DNA of 64,000 nucleotides from Inia geoffrensis (taxonomy: Eukaryota > Chordata > Mammalia > Artiodactyla > Iniidae), in assembly GCA_036417435.1 (NCBI GenBank), contig CM070907.1:57520001-57584000 (forward strand), written 5' to 3'. Of the stretch, positions 33,801 to 43,759 are shown piece by piece. A program made the position numbers and the translations under genes. Numbering within the stretch: the first letter of the stretch is position 1; the number at the start of each line of letters is the position of its first letter. Under the pieces are notes generated by a model. The model was not told the origin of the DNA. It ran no database searches and saw nothing but the letters and a program-made list of their open reading frames with translations.

Positions 33801-34646
33801 ATCCTTTTTGACCCACCTCCTAGAGAAATGGACATAAAAACAGAAATAAACAAATGGGACCTAACGAAACTTAAATGCTTTTGTACAGCAAAGGAAATCA
33901 TAAACAAGACAAAAAGACAACCCTCAGAGTGGGAGAAAGTATTTGCAAACGAAGTAACTGACAAAGGATAAATCTCCAAAATATACAAGCAGCTCATGCA
34001 GCTAAGTATCAAAAAAACAAACAACCCAATCCAAAAATGGGCAGAAGACCTAAATAGACATTTCTCCAAAGTAGATATACAGACTGCCAACAAACACATG
34101 AAAGGATGCTCAACATCACTAATCATCAGAGAAATGCAAATGAAAAGTACATTGAGGTGTCATCTCACACCAGTCAGAATGGCCATCATCAAAGGATCTA
34201 CAAACAGTAAATGCTGGAGAGGGTGTGGAGAGAAGGGAACCCTCTGGCACTATTGGTGGGAATGTGAATTGGTACAGCCACTATGGAGAACAGTATGGAT
34301 GTTCCTTAAAAAACTAGAAATAGAACTACTGTATGACCCAGCAATCCTAATACTGGGCCTATACCCTGAGAAAACCATAATTCAAAAAGAGTCATGTACC
34401 ACAATGTTCATTGCAGCTCTATTTACAATAGCCAGGACATGGAGGCAAACTAAGTGTCCATCAGCAGATGAATGGATAAAAAAGATGTGGCACATATATA
34501 CAATGGAATATTACTCAGCGATAAAAAGAAACAAAATTGAGTTATTTGTAGTTAGGTGGATGGACCTAGAGTCTGTCATACAGAGTGATGTAAGTCAGAA
34601 AGAGAAAGACAAATACCGTATGCTAACACATATATATGGAATCTAA
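30823..34646 (+). pseudogene. L1 ORF2 remnant (endonuclease / reverse transcriptase)
   Basis: Runs from ATGTTAATAGGAACACATAT to the usual YGI-stop. At 3,824 bases it is one off a multiple of three. It survives as open pieces. 30823-31596 is the AP-like endonuclease, with LNVNGL (N13), QETH (E42), the YAP block and GDFNTPLS. A lost A near 31380 shifts frame before the RIDHI motif, and the SDHN motif reads SNHN in the shifted frame. 31666-32580 holds [15 protein letters not shown] and YRPISL. 32523-33203 holds the reverse-transcriptase core [18 protein letters not shown] and FADD (codons at 32928-32939). 33996-34646 has the C-terminal zinc knuckle as Cx3Cx7Hx4C (CWRGC..H..C). 33204-33995 is split over frames. 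The catalytic motifs are legible but not in one frame, so it is inactive. Confidence 0.93.
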
Positions 34647-35007
34647 AAAAAAAAGGTGTTTCTGAAGAACCTAGGGGCAGGACAGGAACAAAGACACAGA
34701 TGTAGAGAATGGACTTGAGGACACGGGGAGAGGGAAGGGTAAGCTGGGATGAAGTGAGAGAGTGGCATGGACATATATACACTACCGAATGTAAAATAGA
34801 TAGCTAGTGGGAAGCAGCTGCATAGCACAGGGAGATCAGCTCAGTGCTTTGTGACCACCTAGAGGGGTGGGCTAGGGAGGGTAGGAGGGAGACGCAAGAG
34901 GGTGGGGATATGGGGATATATGTATAGCTGATTCACTTTGTTATACAGCAGAAACTAATATACCATTGTAGAGCAATTATACTCCAATCAGGATGTTTAA
35001 AAAAAAA
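34647..35007 (+). other. L1 3' UTR and poly(A)
   Basis: Begins with an A-run and GGTGTTTCTGAAGAACCTAG, passes the GACACGGGGAGAGGGAAGGG purine tract at 34718-34740, and ends TTATACTCCAATCAGGATGT followed by A-run 34998-35013 merging with the right duplication. Confidence 0.9.
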
Positions 35008-35021
35008 AAAAAAGGAAGGGA
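35008..35021 (+). repeat. Right target-site duplication of the full-length L1
   Basis: AAAAAAGGAAGGGA, 14 of 14 identical to 27988-28001. Confidence 0.85.
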
Positions 35022-35074
35022 ACAAATACTGTTTGGTCTTTAGTAGATTTAATATCTGTGATATCTCACTTAAC

Positions 35075-35235
35075 CCCGCGAGCAGTACTGGAAGGGATCT
35101 TCATTCTCACCAGTGTGCAAACTAGGTGCAAAGAGGTATGGAAACTTCTCAAGGAGACACAGTTAATCAATGGCTTTGCTGGGTCTTGCACCCTGACTCC
35201 AATGCCCACGATCTTAGCCACAGCACTGCACTGTC
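35075..35235 (-). repeat. MIR SINE
   Basis: CATTCTCACCAGTGTGCAAA in the core, and ACCCTGACTCCAATGCCCAC with GATCTTAGCCACAGCACTGC as the reversed tRNA head. Confidence 0.75.
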
Positions 35236-35239
35236 CCTC

Positions 35240-35400
35240 TTGGGGGTGACTTTGAAGTCAGAGAAACCTGGGTTCAAACTCCCACCTGCTCTTACCAGCT
35301 GAGTGAACGTGGGCAAATTATTTCATTTCTTTTAGCCTTAGCTACTTTATCAATTAATGAAGAATGGACTGTGTTGACTTAAAATAATCTCGTATTAGAT
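35240..35400 (+). repeat. MIR SINE, head-to-head with the preceding one
   Basis: GAAACCTGGGTTCAAACTCC, GTGGGCAAATTATTTCATTT, then decay. Confidence 0.75.
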
Positions 35401-36490
35401 GCAGACGTTTAAAAAGGTTGACAAAGTACACAATGTAAAGGACAATGGTGTTTTGGAGGCGAGTGAGTATTATTTGGTGGCTAATAATGTTGGCCTGAGG
35501 GAGCCTGTCTGTGCCAGGCAAGGGAGCAGAGTGGGCAGACACAGTGGCATGGGTATAGTGAGCCCCAACTATTCCCACAGAGTCAGACCCTCCCTGGTGC
35601 CAGAAAAGAAAGAGGGAGCCCCTGGAAATGTAAAACATGAGGTAGCAAATTATGTCAGCCTCAAACACGGGCACTGAGCACCGCAGTGTGGAATGCAGAT
35701 CAAAGTAACGCATCTGCAAACAAACGTGAGGAAAATGGGGCCCATAATCCCAGCCATTACGATTACGGTGCTGTGTGCATGGTGACTGCTCTTCATTACC
35801 ATGCGATTTTCTTTTCAGACTCCGGTAATGGACTGAAGGGACCACCAAATGTGTTTTGAAAGACAGGCAATCTGTGGTGAGAAGAGAAACTTCCTTTATC
35901 TTTGTACAAAGAGGCCTGCATTTCACAGACATGGGAAGAGCAGAATAATGATAGTCCTCTAGGGTAGAATTCTGATTAGAAAATGAACATGACTTGTTTA
36001 CTTGTGTGTTGCTGTGTGTGAGTGTGTAGGAGAGAGAAGGGAGAAGTGAGAAGGAATCTCCAGCTAAGCTGATCCTTTTGCTTCATCAAAGAATGCTGAA
36101 GGCTATCCCTCACTTGAAGCTCTGCACTTGCGGGAGGCAGGAGCTCTTTGTCTAGATTTCATTTTGAAGAAAGATGAAGGGGGTGGCGCAACTGATATTC
36201 TGTAAAGTGATGGCGGTAATGATGGGCAGCATGTCCCTAAAGGTGTGCTGTGCACCATGAGACATTAGAAGAGAGGAGGGTTTTATGGCCATAAAAATTT
36301 GGAAAAGAAACGTACAGCTCCACCTAAAACACTCATAATGCACTGGTGTCTTTAGATTTGGGGGAGATCCGGCAACAACAACGACAAAAATCCTTTTATT
36401 TTTTCAATTTTCTACTTCCTAAATATATTTGGTCCAAATACTCTTTTTTGGTGCCACTAACACATTTTAGGCGAATGTTGGTGTACAGGT
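35401..36490. other. No gene identified; contains the longest open frame outside repeats
   Basis: A 192-codon minus frame (35354-35932) is open through this unique stretch. It has no recognised domain, no evident splice sites, an unremarkable composition (His-, Leu- and Ser-rich), and its end overlaps a MIR. One frame this long is about what chance gives in 64 kb on two strands. Repeats not recognised. Confidence 0.3.
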
Positions 36491-36494
36491 TTCG

Positions 36495-36690
36495 TATCAC
36501 AATCCCAAGAATCAGGAACCCTGAGTTTGGCCCTGCTTTGGTATTAACTTTGTGTGATACCAGGCAAAGGATTCTTTGCCTTAGGTTCCTCATCTAACAA
36601 ATGGGAATAATCTTTTCAGCTCAACTTACCACAGAGGGTTGCTCTGCATATTAAGTGCTATCACTGAACTCATCATCACTTTAAAAAATT
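36495..36690 (+). repeat. MIR SINE, diverged
   Basis: ACCCTGAGTTTGGCCCTGCT, TTCCTCATCTAACAAATGGG and GAGGGTTGCTCTGCATATTA. Confidence 0.75.
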
Positions 36691-36734
36691 AGAAATAGTA
36701 TACTAGTGCAACATGTTATTGTACTTCTTGGTAA

Positions 36735-36903
36735 TTATGTGATCGTAAGAAAGCCTTTAGCAACACACGCAAAAATAAACAAGTGGGACTACATCAAACT
36801 AAAAAGCTTCTGCAAGCAAAGGAAACTATCAACAAAACGAAAAGGGAACCTGCTGAATGGGAGAAAATATTTGCAATCTATCTATCTATATATGGTATAT
36901 ATA

Positions 36904-36937
<34 letters not shown>

Positions 36938-37990
36938 TATATATACCATATATCTGATAAAGGGTCACTATTCAAAATATAAAAAGAACTCACACCACTC
37001 AATAGGGAAAAAAAGATGAAGGATCAAATTAAAAATGGTCAGAGGATTTGAGTATGCATTTTCCCAAGGAAGACATCTGGATGGCCAATAGGCACATGAA
37101 AAGACACTCAGGATCACTAATCATCAGGGAAATGCAAATCAAAACCACAATGAGATGTCAACTCACACCTGTTAGAATGGCTATTATCAAAAAGACAACA
37201 AATAACAAGTGTTGGCAAGGCTATGGAGAAAAGGGAACCCTTGTGCACCCTTGGCAAGAATGTAAATTGGTGTGGTGACAATGAAAACCAGCATGGACGT
37301 TCCTCAAAAAATTAAAAATGAAACTACCATATGATCCAGTAATTCCATTTCTGGGTATTTACCTGAAGAAAATGAAATCACTAACTCGAAAAGACATATG
37401 CATCCCAATGTTCATTGCAGCATCATTTGTAATAGTCAAGATGCGGAAATAACCTAAGTGTCCAGAGATGGATGAGCAGATAAAGGAAATGTGGTATGTA
37501 TACACAACGGAGTATTAGTTGGCTATAAAAAGGCGTGAACTCCTGCCATTTGTGACAACATGGCATTACTCTAAATGTGGTAAGTCAGACAGAACAAGGC
37601 AAATATTGTATGATATCACTTGTATGTGAAACCTACAAAGAAAATAAAAAGCTCATAGATACTAAGAATAGCCTGGTGGGTGCCACAGGCAGGGGCGAGG
37701 AGTAGAGAAAATGGGTGAAAGGAGTCAAAAGGTACAAACTTCCAGCTGTAAAATAAATAAAGTCACGGGGATGTAAGGTGCAGCATGGTGACTATAGTTA
37801 ATAATGCTGTATTGTATATATTTGAAAGTTGCTAAGAAAGTAGATCTTAAAAGTTTACAAGAAAAATTCGGTAACTATGTATGATGACAGATGTTAACCA
37901 GACATTTTGGTGCTCATTCACAATGTATACAAATATTGAATCATTATGTTGCACACCTGAAACTAATATAATGTTGCATGTCAATTATAC
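36735..37990 (+). mobile_element. Older L1 fragment: ORF2 end and 3' UTR
   Basis: GGGACTACATCAAACTAAAA, ACATGAAAAGACACTCAGGA, CTTGTGCACCCTTGGCAAGA, CCAATGTTCATTGCAGCATC, and end AATCATTATGTTGCACACCT with CTGAAACTAATATAATGTTG. The tail is an AAT-trinucleotide run (37990-38010). More diverged than the 28-kb copy and of a different 3' UTR type. Contains the palindrome at 36888-36953. ORF2 is fragmented; the best piece is 76 codons at 37048-37278. Confidence 0.92.
36888..36953. repeat. 66-bp perfect AT-rich palindrome
   Basis: Both arms contain ATATGGTATATATACCATAT around a 20-base TA core; every base from 36888 pairs with its mirror up to 36953. The 12-mer GGTATATATACC is itself palindromic and occurs once in each arm. 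It sits where related L1 copies have a short 'catatatctgataa' text. Confidence 0.97.
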
Positions 37991-38109
37991 CTCAATAATA
38001 ATAATATTAATAATAAAGCATTTGTTCTATTCAAGTCAGAGGGTAATTTTTTTTTATTATCACAGCAGAGCCTAGCCAACCCAGACTATCCTAGTGACGT
38101 TACTGTGCT

Positions 38110-38215
38110 AATCCCTCAGAACTCTATTATCTTCATCTATAAAATGTAGATGATTATTAATTCATTGTAGGGTTGTTATAAAATACCATGCGAAAAAGCC
38201 AAGTTTCAGCACAGT
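38110..38215 (+). repeat. MIR SINE 3' half
   Basis: ATTATCTTCATCTATAAAAT, then TGTAGGGTTGTTATAAAATA. Confidence 0.7.
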
Positions 38216-38339
38216 ACATTCACAAAAAATAATTGAGTCATTCCACCTTCTAGTGACTTTCTAAGGTTTAATATAAAACATTGCCTATAATGAGTTTAGC
38301 TGAAATTACACCCTGAGATTTTAGTAAAACAACAGTAAT

Positions 38340-38505
38340 AAAATTAACAAGAGTAATAGTAAACATTATTATTATGTTGTATTTTATCTGTGATACACTG
38401 TCCATGTTGGTGTGATTTTTATCTGCTTAGAGAAGTGAAGTAACTTGAACAAGGTATAGAGCTAGGTAAAGGGAAAACTGGGTCTCTTAGATGTCCACCC
38501 ATGAT
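38340..38505 (-). repeat. MIR SINE, diverged
   Basis: TTATTATTATGTTGTATTTT, AGAGAAGTGAAGTAACTTGA and ACAAGGTATAGAGCTAGGTA. Confidence 0.6.
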
Positions 38506-38559
38506 CTTTACTTACCAAATCACTCTGCTCTGCTATACTTGAAGAAAAACTGCAGTTTA

Positions 38560-39265
38560 TTTCCCAATTTTAATGTTTCTTGCTTTCTCCTTTATTTGTA
38601 AGAATGGGACCTTGACCAGAGGAGTTGCTCAGGAGGCAGGAAGCCATCCCCAGTCCCTGTTCTCCTCTATGAATATTCATGATTTAAGGAGAAGTGATTC
38701 TGCTGGCAGTTCTAAACCCTCATCATAAATCCTCACGCAGAGACTGTTCTGGCCACAGACAGTTTCGGATTGGATCAGATGAGGAAAAAACAAGCCTGGG
38801 AAAGGTTCTTTGAAGCTGCATAATCAGATTATGATAATTTCATCAAAACCCATTTCAAAAAGCTAACATTTATCATTAGTTTGTGTACCTCCTAATTATT
38901 TCATGAGAGTTATTCCATGCAGGAATGATAAAAAAAATTCTAGCTTGAGAGAGTTTTTTAATGCAGTGTGTACATAGCCAGATATATGGCACTAGCATAT
39001 GGGTCACATTTGCATTTGGGGCTTATTTGAGACAGCTTTCTGAAAATGTCAAAGGAGGTGATATATTTTAAAAGATTGATATTAGTAATGAACATTAATT
39101 TCTCTTGCCCATTTTCTATAGTGAAAAACTTTCCTCTGCCCCAAAATGTAAGGAAGCACTTGCTAAGAACAACAAAATTACTCAAAGCACATGAAATTCA
39201 AAATATTTTCCTAAGGAGGATTCCATACACCAGAATTCCACAAGCCTGAATTATAGAGAAAGGAA
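38560..39265. other. Unique block, conserved-element candidate
   Basis: 700 bases without any repeat I can recognise or coding frame of note. Regulatory-looking motifs include TATGAATATTCATGATTTAA, CATAATCAGATTATGATAAT and CCTCCTAATTATTTCATGAG (inverted TAAT/ATTA cores). Confidence 0.25.
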
Positions 39266-39279
39266 GGCATTTGTCAACC

Positions 39280-39490
39280 TCTGCGTTTCCCAGTGTCCAC
39301 ACCCCTCTCCCATTCCGTGTCCTCTATCTGGTCGTAGGCCACCTTCCACCCAGGGTCTCAAGCCACAACACTGAGAGTGATTCTTGACACCACTCCTAAC
39401 TGACCAGTAAAACCCAGTCAACCACTGAGTCCTGTATTACATACTTTTCAAATCCACCTATTTAGCTCCCTTCTCACATCTACTATAATA
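39280..39490 (+). mobile_element. L2 LINE fragment
   Basis: GAGAGTGATTCTTGACACCA and CAGTCAACCACTGAGTCCTG match L2 'ggagtcatccttgactcc...aatccatcagcaagtcctg'. Left half of an L2 interrupted by the element at 39520-39785. Confidence 0.6.
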
Positions 39491-39519
39491 CATTAGTTGC
39501 CATCCTGTTGCCTCTGAAC

Positions 39520-39785
39520 AAGTAGAATGTTTTTCACATTTTTAAATGTTTGGAAAAAATCAAAAGTATTATTTCATGACATGTGAAAATGATATGAAAT
39601 CCAGGTTTCACTGTCTGGAAATAAAACGCTATTAGAACACAGCTAGGTTCATTCATTGCTATATTGTCTATGGCTAATTTGGTGCTACAATGCAGAGCTG
39701 ATAGTTGAATAGAAAGCGTGTGGCTGAGAAGTCTAAAACATTCACTACCTGGCCCTTTATAAAATCAGTGTGAGACCCCTTTTCA
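39520..39785 (-). mobile_element. hAT-type DNA transposon fragment inside L2
   Basis: TTTAAATGTTTGGAAAAAAT, CAGCTAGGTTCATTCATTGC, TATTGTCTATGGCTAATTTG and CATTCACTACCTGGCCCTTT reproduce the common element with 'gtattgtctatggctgctttcg...atttactatctggcccttta'. Family name uncertain; orientation set by its CAGGGGTCGGCAAAC end being on the right. Confidence 0.75.
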
Positions 39786-40260
39786 GAACCATTGTGGCGG
39801 CCTCCTCGCTGTTCTTAACTTCCTCTAGTCCTATACTTTCCAGTACATCCTTCCACTGCACTCACAGTGAACAACCGAACATTCAGCTCTGACTTTGTTG
39901 TCCCCTGTTTAAGGACCTTCCACCACTCCTAGTCAACAGTGCAAAGAGTAAGATTCAAGGCACTGTGATTTCTAGTGCCTGCTGGTTCTGCTGTCTCATC
40001 AAACACATTCACTTCCTCCCACTGGAATCCCGGGTTCTTCAAAAGGCTATTTCTTATTTCCTCTTCTACCCATATGGCTCCCCACCCTGTTACCCATTTC
40101 CAAATTCACCTGAAGAACGCCTACTTATCATTAAGACCGACCTCAAGTGGGACCTCCTCCAGGAAGTGTCCCCTGACTCTCCATCTTGTCTGGGTGCTCC
40201 AAACAGTGCTCCTTTTCCTTCCTTTTCTCTTTTCTCTTTTTCCCCTCTTATTATAATACA
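39786..40260 (+). mobile_element. L2 LINE, right half
   Basis: TGTGGCGGCCTCCTCGCTGT, GGACCTTCCACCACTCCTAG, GACCGACCTCAAGTGGGACC and TCCTCCAGGAAGTGTCCCCT ('ctcaagtgtcacctcctccaggaagccttccctgac'). Confidence 0.8.
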
Positions 40261-40274
40261 TACCCCATACACCA

Positions 40275-40378
40275 CTTTATAAAAGGGACTCAAGTATCCA
40301 TGGACTTGGGTAACCATGGGCGTCCTGGAACAAATCCCCCCTCAGATATCGAGGGAAGACTGTCTATTGTAATTACAG
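40275..40378 (+). mobile_element. Tigger/MER2-type 3' end fragment
   Basis: TTATAAAAGGGACTCAAGTA, TCCTGGAACAAATCCCCCCT and ATCGAGGGAAGACTGTCTA correspond to the 'ataagggacttgagcatccgcgg...gaaccaatcccccgcggataccgagggacgactgta' end. L2 text resumes after it (TTGTAATTACAGATCTGTGC to about 40480). Confidence 0.75.
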
Positions 40379-40599
40379 ATCTGTGCCTCTGTCCTTGAGG
40401 ATTTGTGTTTTATATCCTTCCACCCAAAGTCTTAATAATAATCTGGATTACTAGAGGTGTTTGATGAATATTGATTAATTGTTTCACTTAGTTGGTGAGC
40501 TTCTGTTCGTATTTCAAGACTTCATTAAACTGTTTCATCACCATCTGTACTTTCTCTTATCATCTCCATTGGCCTATTCCAAAAATAGTTATATGGTCC

Positions 40600-40870
40600 A
40601 GGAATGGACTAGGAGAAATAAGGGATAGTTCATAGGATAAGTGATACATTTCACCAATAAAATAGTCTGCACATAGAGATAATTCCTCAAATTTTCAGTA
40701 AACATTGCATTTTCTCTAAATTTTAATTATACCAGTTCTTTCCTCTAAATAAACCACTTCTTTAATTAAGCTAATCAGATAAAAGTTGAGTGCCAAGAAT
40801 AAAAGTGATTCCTAATTTTATAATATTAAATTAATCAGCTAATAAAATTTAGTTTTTCTCTAGCTTAGTA
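40600..40870. other. Unique AT-rich block, conserved-element candidate
   Basis: Dense TAAT motifs (TTTTAATTATACCAGTTCTT, CTTTAATTAAGCTAATCAGA, TTAAATTAATCAGCTAATAA); no repeat or frame. Confidence 0.25.
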
Positions 40871-41119
40871 TCTGAGAAATTTAAAAAAAACAGAGTTTCA
40901 GAGCTGAGGTAATAGACTAAAATTATCTCTGGGACAATGAGTTCCAGTGTTCAAGTTCTGTAATTCCAAAAGAAATCTTTTGTCTCCTTCCTTTTCCCCA
41001 TCTACATCTCTGCCTTTTTTACTTTCTCTCCCTCCCTCCTGACCGGACTTATTTTCGACAAGTTAAATGTTTCCTTTTAGGCCTTGTACTCCACATAATA
41101 GATTTTTGCCAAAATCTCA

Positions 41120-41240
41120 AGTTGCAGCAATAATCACAGTAAGTCAGTTGGATGGCTATTTTACAGACCAGTGGGGACAGAGAAATTACCACCTCAGTGT
41201 ATAGTGGCGGCTAAAGCCCAAATATACTGAGTTTAGCTCT
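41120..41240 (-). repeat. MIR SINE, diverged
   Basis: GGCTATTTTACAGACCAGTG, then GGGACAGAGAAATTACCACC. Confidence 0.5.
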
Positions 41241-41439
41241 GAGCCATTTTCTAAGTTAGATGTCTGAGTGCCTATAACTAATTGATCTGGTCCAGGCACA
41301 AATGGCTTATTTGCCTTCTGATCCTTAAGCCAGAAAAGTTCATGAAATCCAAACCTCTACTTTTGGGGATTCATTGCTCCTCTACTTTAACCAGTAAAGT
41401 GCAAAGCAGGAAGTGTTTGGGGGCTCCCTTGAACATGAA

Positions 41440-41740
41440 CATCTGTGTCTACCCTCACACATATGGAATCTGTCCTAAGTAAATAGTCCACATGCAGAAT
41501 GCAGATATATACAAAGAGGTGTTCAATACAGCTTTATATACACTAATGAAACATTGGAAGCCATCTAAATTGCTGTTCAAACAAAATGTGTTATATCCAC
41601 TTACTGTAATTCCATGCAGATGCTAATCATCATATTAACTATGCTATTACATGGAAGAAAGCTTATGATATGAAAGGACATGATGCCTTTATAAGTAACT
41701 GCAAATTGCATGTGTGTAAATACTTTGTAAAACTGATGTG
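41440..41740 (+). mobile_element. Old L1 (L1M-type) ORF2 end
   Basis: AAAGAGGTGTTCAATACAGC, GAAACATTGGAAGCCATCTA and TACATGGAAGAAAGCTTATG match 'gatgttcattgcagcattattt...attggaaacaacctaaatg...catggaaagatgtcc' of L1M. Confidence 0.7.
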
Positions 41741-42079
41741 CTCCTTTATTAGCATGGTTGGTTTTGGGGCACAGTTTTTGGTTTTACTGTCCAAATTTTC
41801 TGTGACATTGCTGCATTACTCTGATGATTCAGATTTTACAAGTGTGTTGTCAACGTGCCATGGGCTTTGAGTTCCTTTCACAGTTCTTGATAATATTGAG
41901 TTTTTTGAGTAATATATGTGGAATAGAAAATGGAGGGGAATGATAGAGGAAGAGTACAGATTTAAAAAGAAACCAAATGATAAGTCGGGAAGAAAAACTC
42001 AAAGGGCTACACCAAAATTATGTGGAGGTGAGTTGTAGGAAACACCATTTATCATAGAATCTCAAGATTGGAAAGGACT

Positions 42080-42368
42080 TAAAAGTCACTTAATCTTATA
42101 CCCCTTTCCTTTCCATCTCTGTTTGGAACCATGTTCAAATTCTGTGTTTGGTGTTTAAAAGCAACACCATCACGGTGAATGAAGTCAGAAAAATAGTGAC
42201 CTTTGGCAGAGGCTAATAATGGGTAAGGCACAAGGGAGGCCTTTGGGTGTCTACTTGTCCTGTATCTTGAGCTTGGTGGTGTTCCCTTTGTAAATTTAAT
42301 GAGCTGTAGACTTAACGATTGGTGTAGTTTTCTGTACATATGTAATATTTCAGTAAAATTTATTTACA
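42080..42368 (+). mobile_element. Old L1 (L1M-type) 3' UTR end
   Basis: GACCTTTGGCAGAGGCTAAT, GGGTGTCTACTTGTCCTGTA and GTACATATGTAATATTTCAG with TAAAATTTATTTAC. Probably the same insertion as 41440-41740; the sequence between is not recognised. Confidence 0.6.
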
Positions 42369-42496
42369 TAAAGTTCACCACAGTGTGAAATTCTTACTGA
42401 GAAAAGAGTGATTTAGAACTGGGTTTGTAAACAAATTGGATATTTAAACTATGCTAAGAGAATCAACTATGCTAAGAGAATCAGTGTCTTCATGTA

Positions 42497-42721
42497 CAGT
42501 TAACCCTTGAACAAAAGCAGGGGTTGGGGGCACTGGCCCTCAGCACAGCTGAAAATTCCCATTTAACTTTACAGTTAGTCCTCCATATCCATTCTCTGTT
42601 GTTCTGCATACACGATTCAACTAACAGTGGATCCTGTAGTACTAGAGTGCATACTTACTGAAAAAATCCACGTATAAATGGACCTGTTCCATTCAAACCC
42701 ATGTTGTTGAAGGGTCAGCTG
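42497..42721 (+). mobile_element. Tigger-type (TcMar) MITE, 225 bp, TA target duplication
   Basis: Left end CAGTTAACCCTTGAACAA and right end GTTGTTGAAGGGTCAGCTG are inverted repeats. A TA dinucleotide flanks each side (42495-42496 and 42722-42723). Interior has GTCCTCCATATCCATTCTCT and CACGATTCAACTAACAGTGG. Non-autonomous. Confidence 0.92.
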
Positions 42722-43022
42722 TATACTTCTTAAACTATATATACAATTTATTACTTTGTATTATACAATGCTTAATATATATATGTGACATATAATTATG
42801 ATGTATATAATTATATGGATGATTTTTAAATTAGTAACATCACAAGTTCCAGCTTAAAAATCTCTGACAGGGACAGGGGAAATCATAATTATTGGTAAGG
42901 CTCGTATTGGCCAACTATTTCATCATGAAGTTATGGGAAATCTGATAAAGCACATCCTTTCTATGCAGTTGTAAAACATAAAATGCATCTGATCAAAATA
43001 GAAACTCTCGGCCAGAAGAAAG
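42722..43022. other. AT-rich unique sequence
   Basis: Contains TTAATATATATATGTGACAT and TATAATTATGATGTATATAA low-complexity text at 42770-42815; no gene. Confidence 0.5.
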
Positions 43023-43034
43023 AGACCAACAGAG

Positions 43035-43243
43035 TTTTTTTTTTTTTGGCTGTACACGGGCCTCTCGCTGTTGTGGCCTCTCCCATTGCGGAGCACAGGC
43101 TCCGGACGCACAGGCTCAGTGGCCATGGCTCACGGGCCCAGCTGCTCCGCGGCATGTGGGATCTTCCCGGACCGGGGCATGAACCCGTGTCCCCTGCATT
43201 GGCAGGCGGACTCTCAACCACTGCACCACCAGGGAAGCCCTCT
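43035..43243 (-). mobile_element. CHR-type SINE, short form, young
   Basis: T-rich tail at 43035-43047, then GGCTGTACACGGGCCTCTCG, ending CCACCAGGGAAGCCC. Target duplication AGACCAACAGAGTTTT (43023-43038) and AGACCAATAGAGTTTT (43244-43259), 15 of 16 identical. Body very close to the 26.7 and 23.4 kb copies. Confidence 0.97.
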
Positions 43244-43264
43244 AGACCAATAGAGTTTTGAGGC

Positions 43265-43755
43265 CAAACTGGATTGAAATCACAAAGCTATTCACACATC
43301 AGAATTACTAGTATTAAGGAGAGTTGGTATTCATGCATGGGAATATAAAGAAGAGAACCAGGACAAAATTTAGCAGTTAGAAGAAAGGTATCTAAGGGTT
43401 TGCATATTTTTTTGTTTGTATTCATCTGCTATTTAATGCACATAATGTTGTTTAATACCAGAAAATATTTTTATTTAGGTGCTTTAATAAGTTGTAATAC
43501 ATTAACGCCCAATTTGAGGGACAATCATTTTAAAGTTTATTTCAGAAAACTATACCTAGTTTTTTGGCCATGGGATCAATATATATTTATATGCTTATAA
43601 TAATTATTGAAATATCCTGTATGAAATAAATACTTAAAGCCTGGGGTTATAAAACTCAAGCCTAAAAAATAAGTACTCATCACAGGTCTACATGCTGTCC
43701 ACCTACAGAGTACACACATGCACACATGCAAAACTTTACAGATACAAATTTTTTT
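43265..43755. other. No gene; AT-rich unique sequence
   Basis: Open frames of 66 codons or fewer, no motif, no repeat recognised. Confidence 0.35.
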
Positions 43756-43759
43756 CCAT

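Larger units (their letters stand above)
28002..35007 (+). mobile_element. Full-length LINE-1 (~7.0 kb), inactive
   Basis: Complete element: GGAGGACCTTCAAGATGGCA at the 5' end (typical L1 start in this clade), a ~1.87 kb GC-rich 5' UTR, ORF1 remnant, ORF2 remnant, ~350-base 3' UTR and A-tail, flanked by a perfect 14-bp duplication. Both reading frames carry stops and frameshifts, so it cannot make its RNA-binding protein or its endonuclease/reverse transcriptase. Several 5' UTR sites read TG or CA where related copies, as I recall them, have CpG, consistent with methylation decay since insertion. Order, length and the intact duplication show one insertion with no later large rearrangement. 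Many open frames on its minus strand are complements of this element, not genes. Confidence 0.97.
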
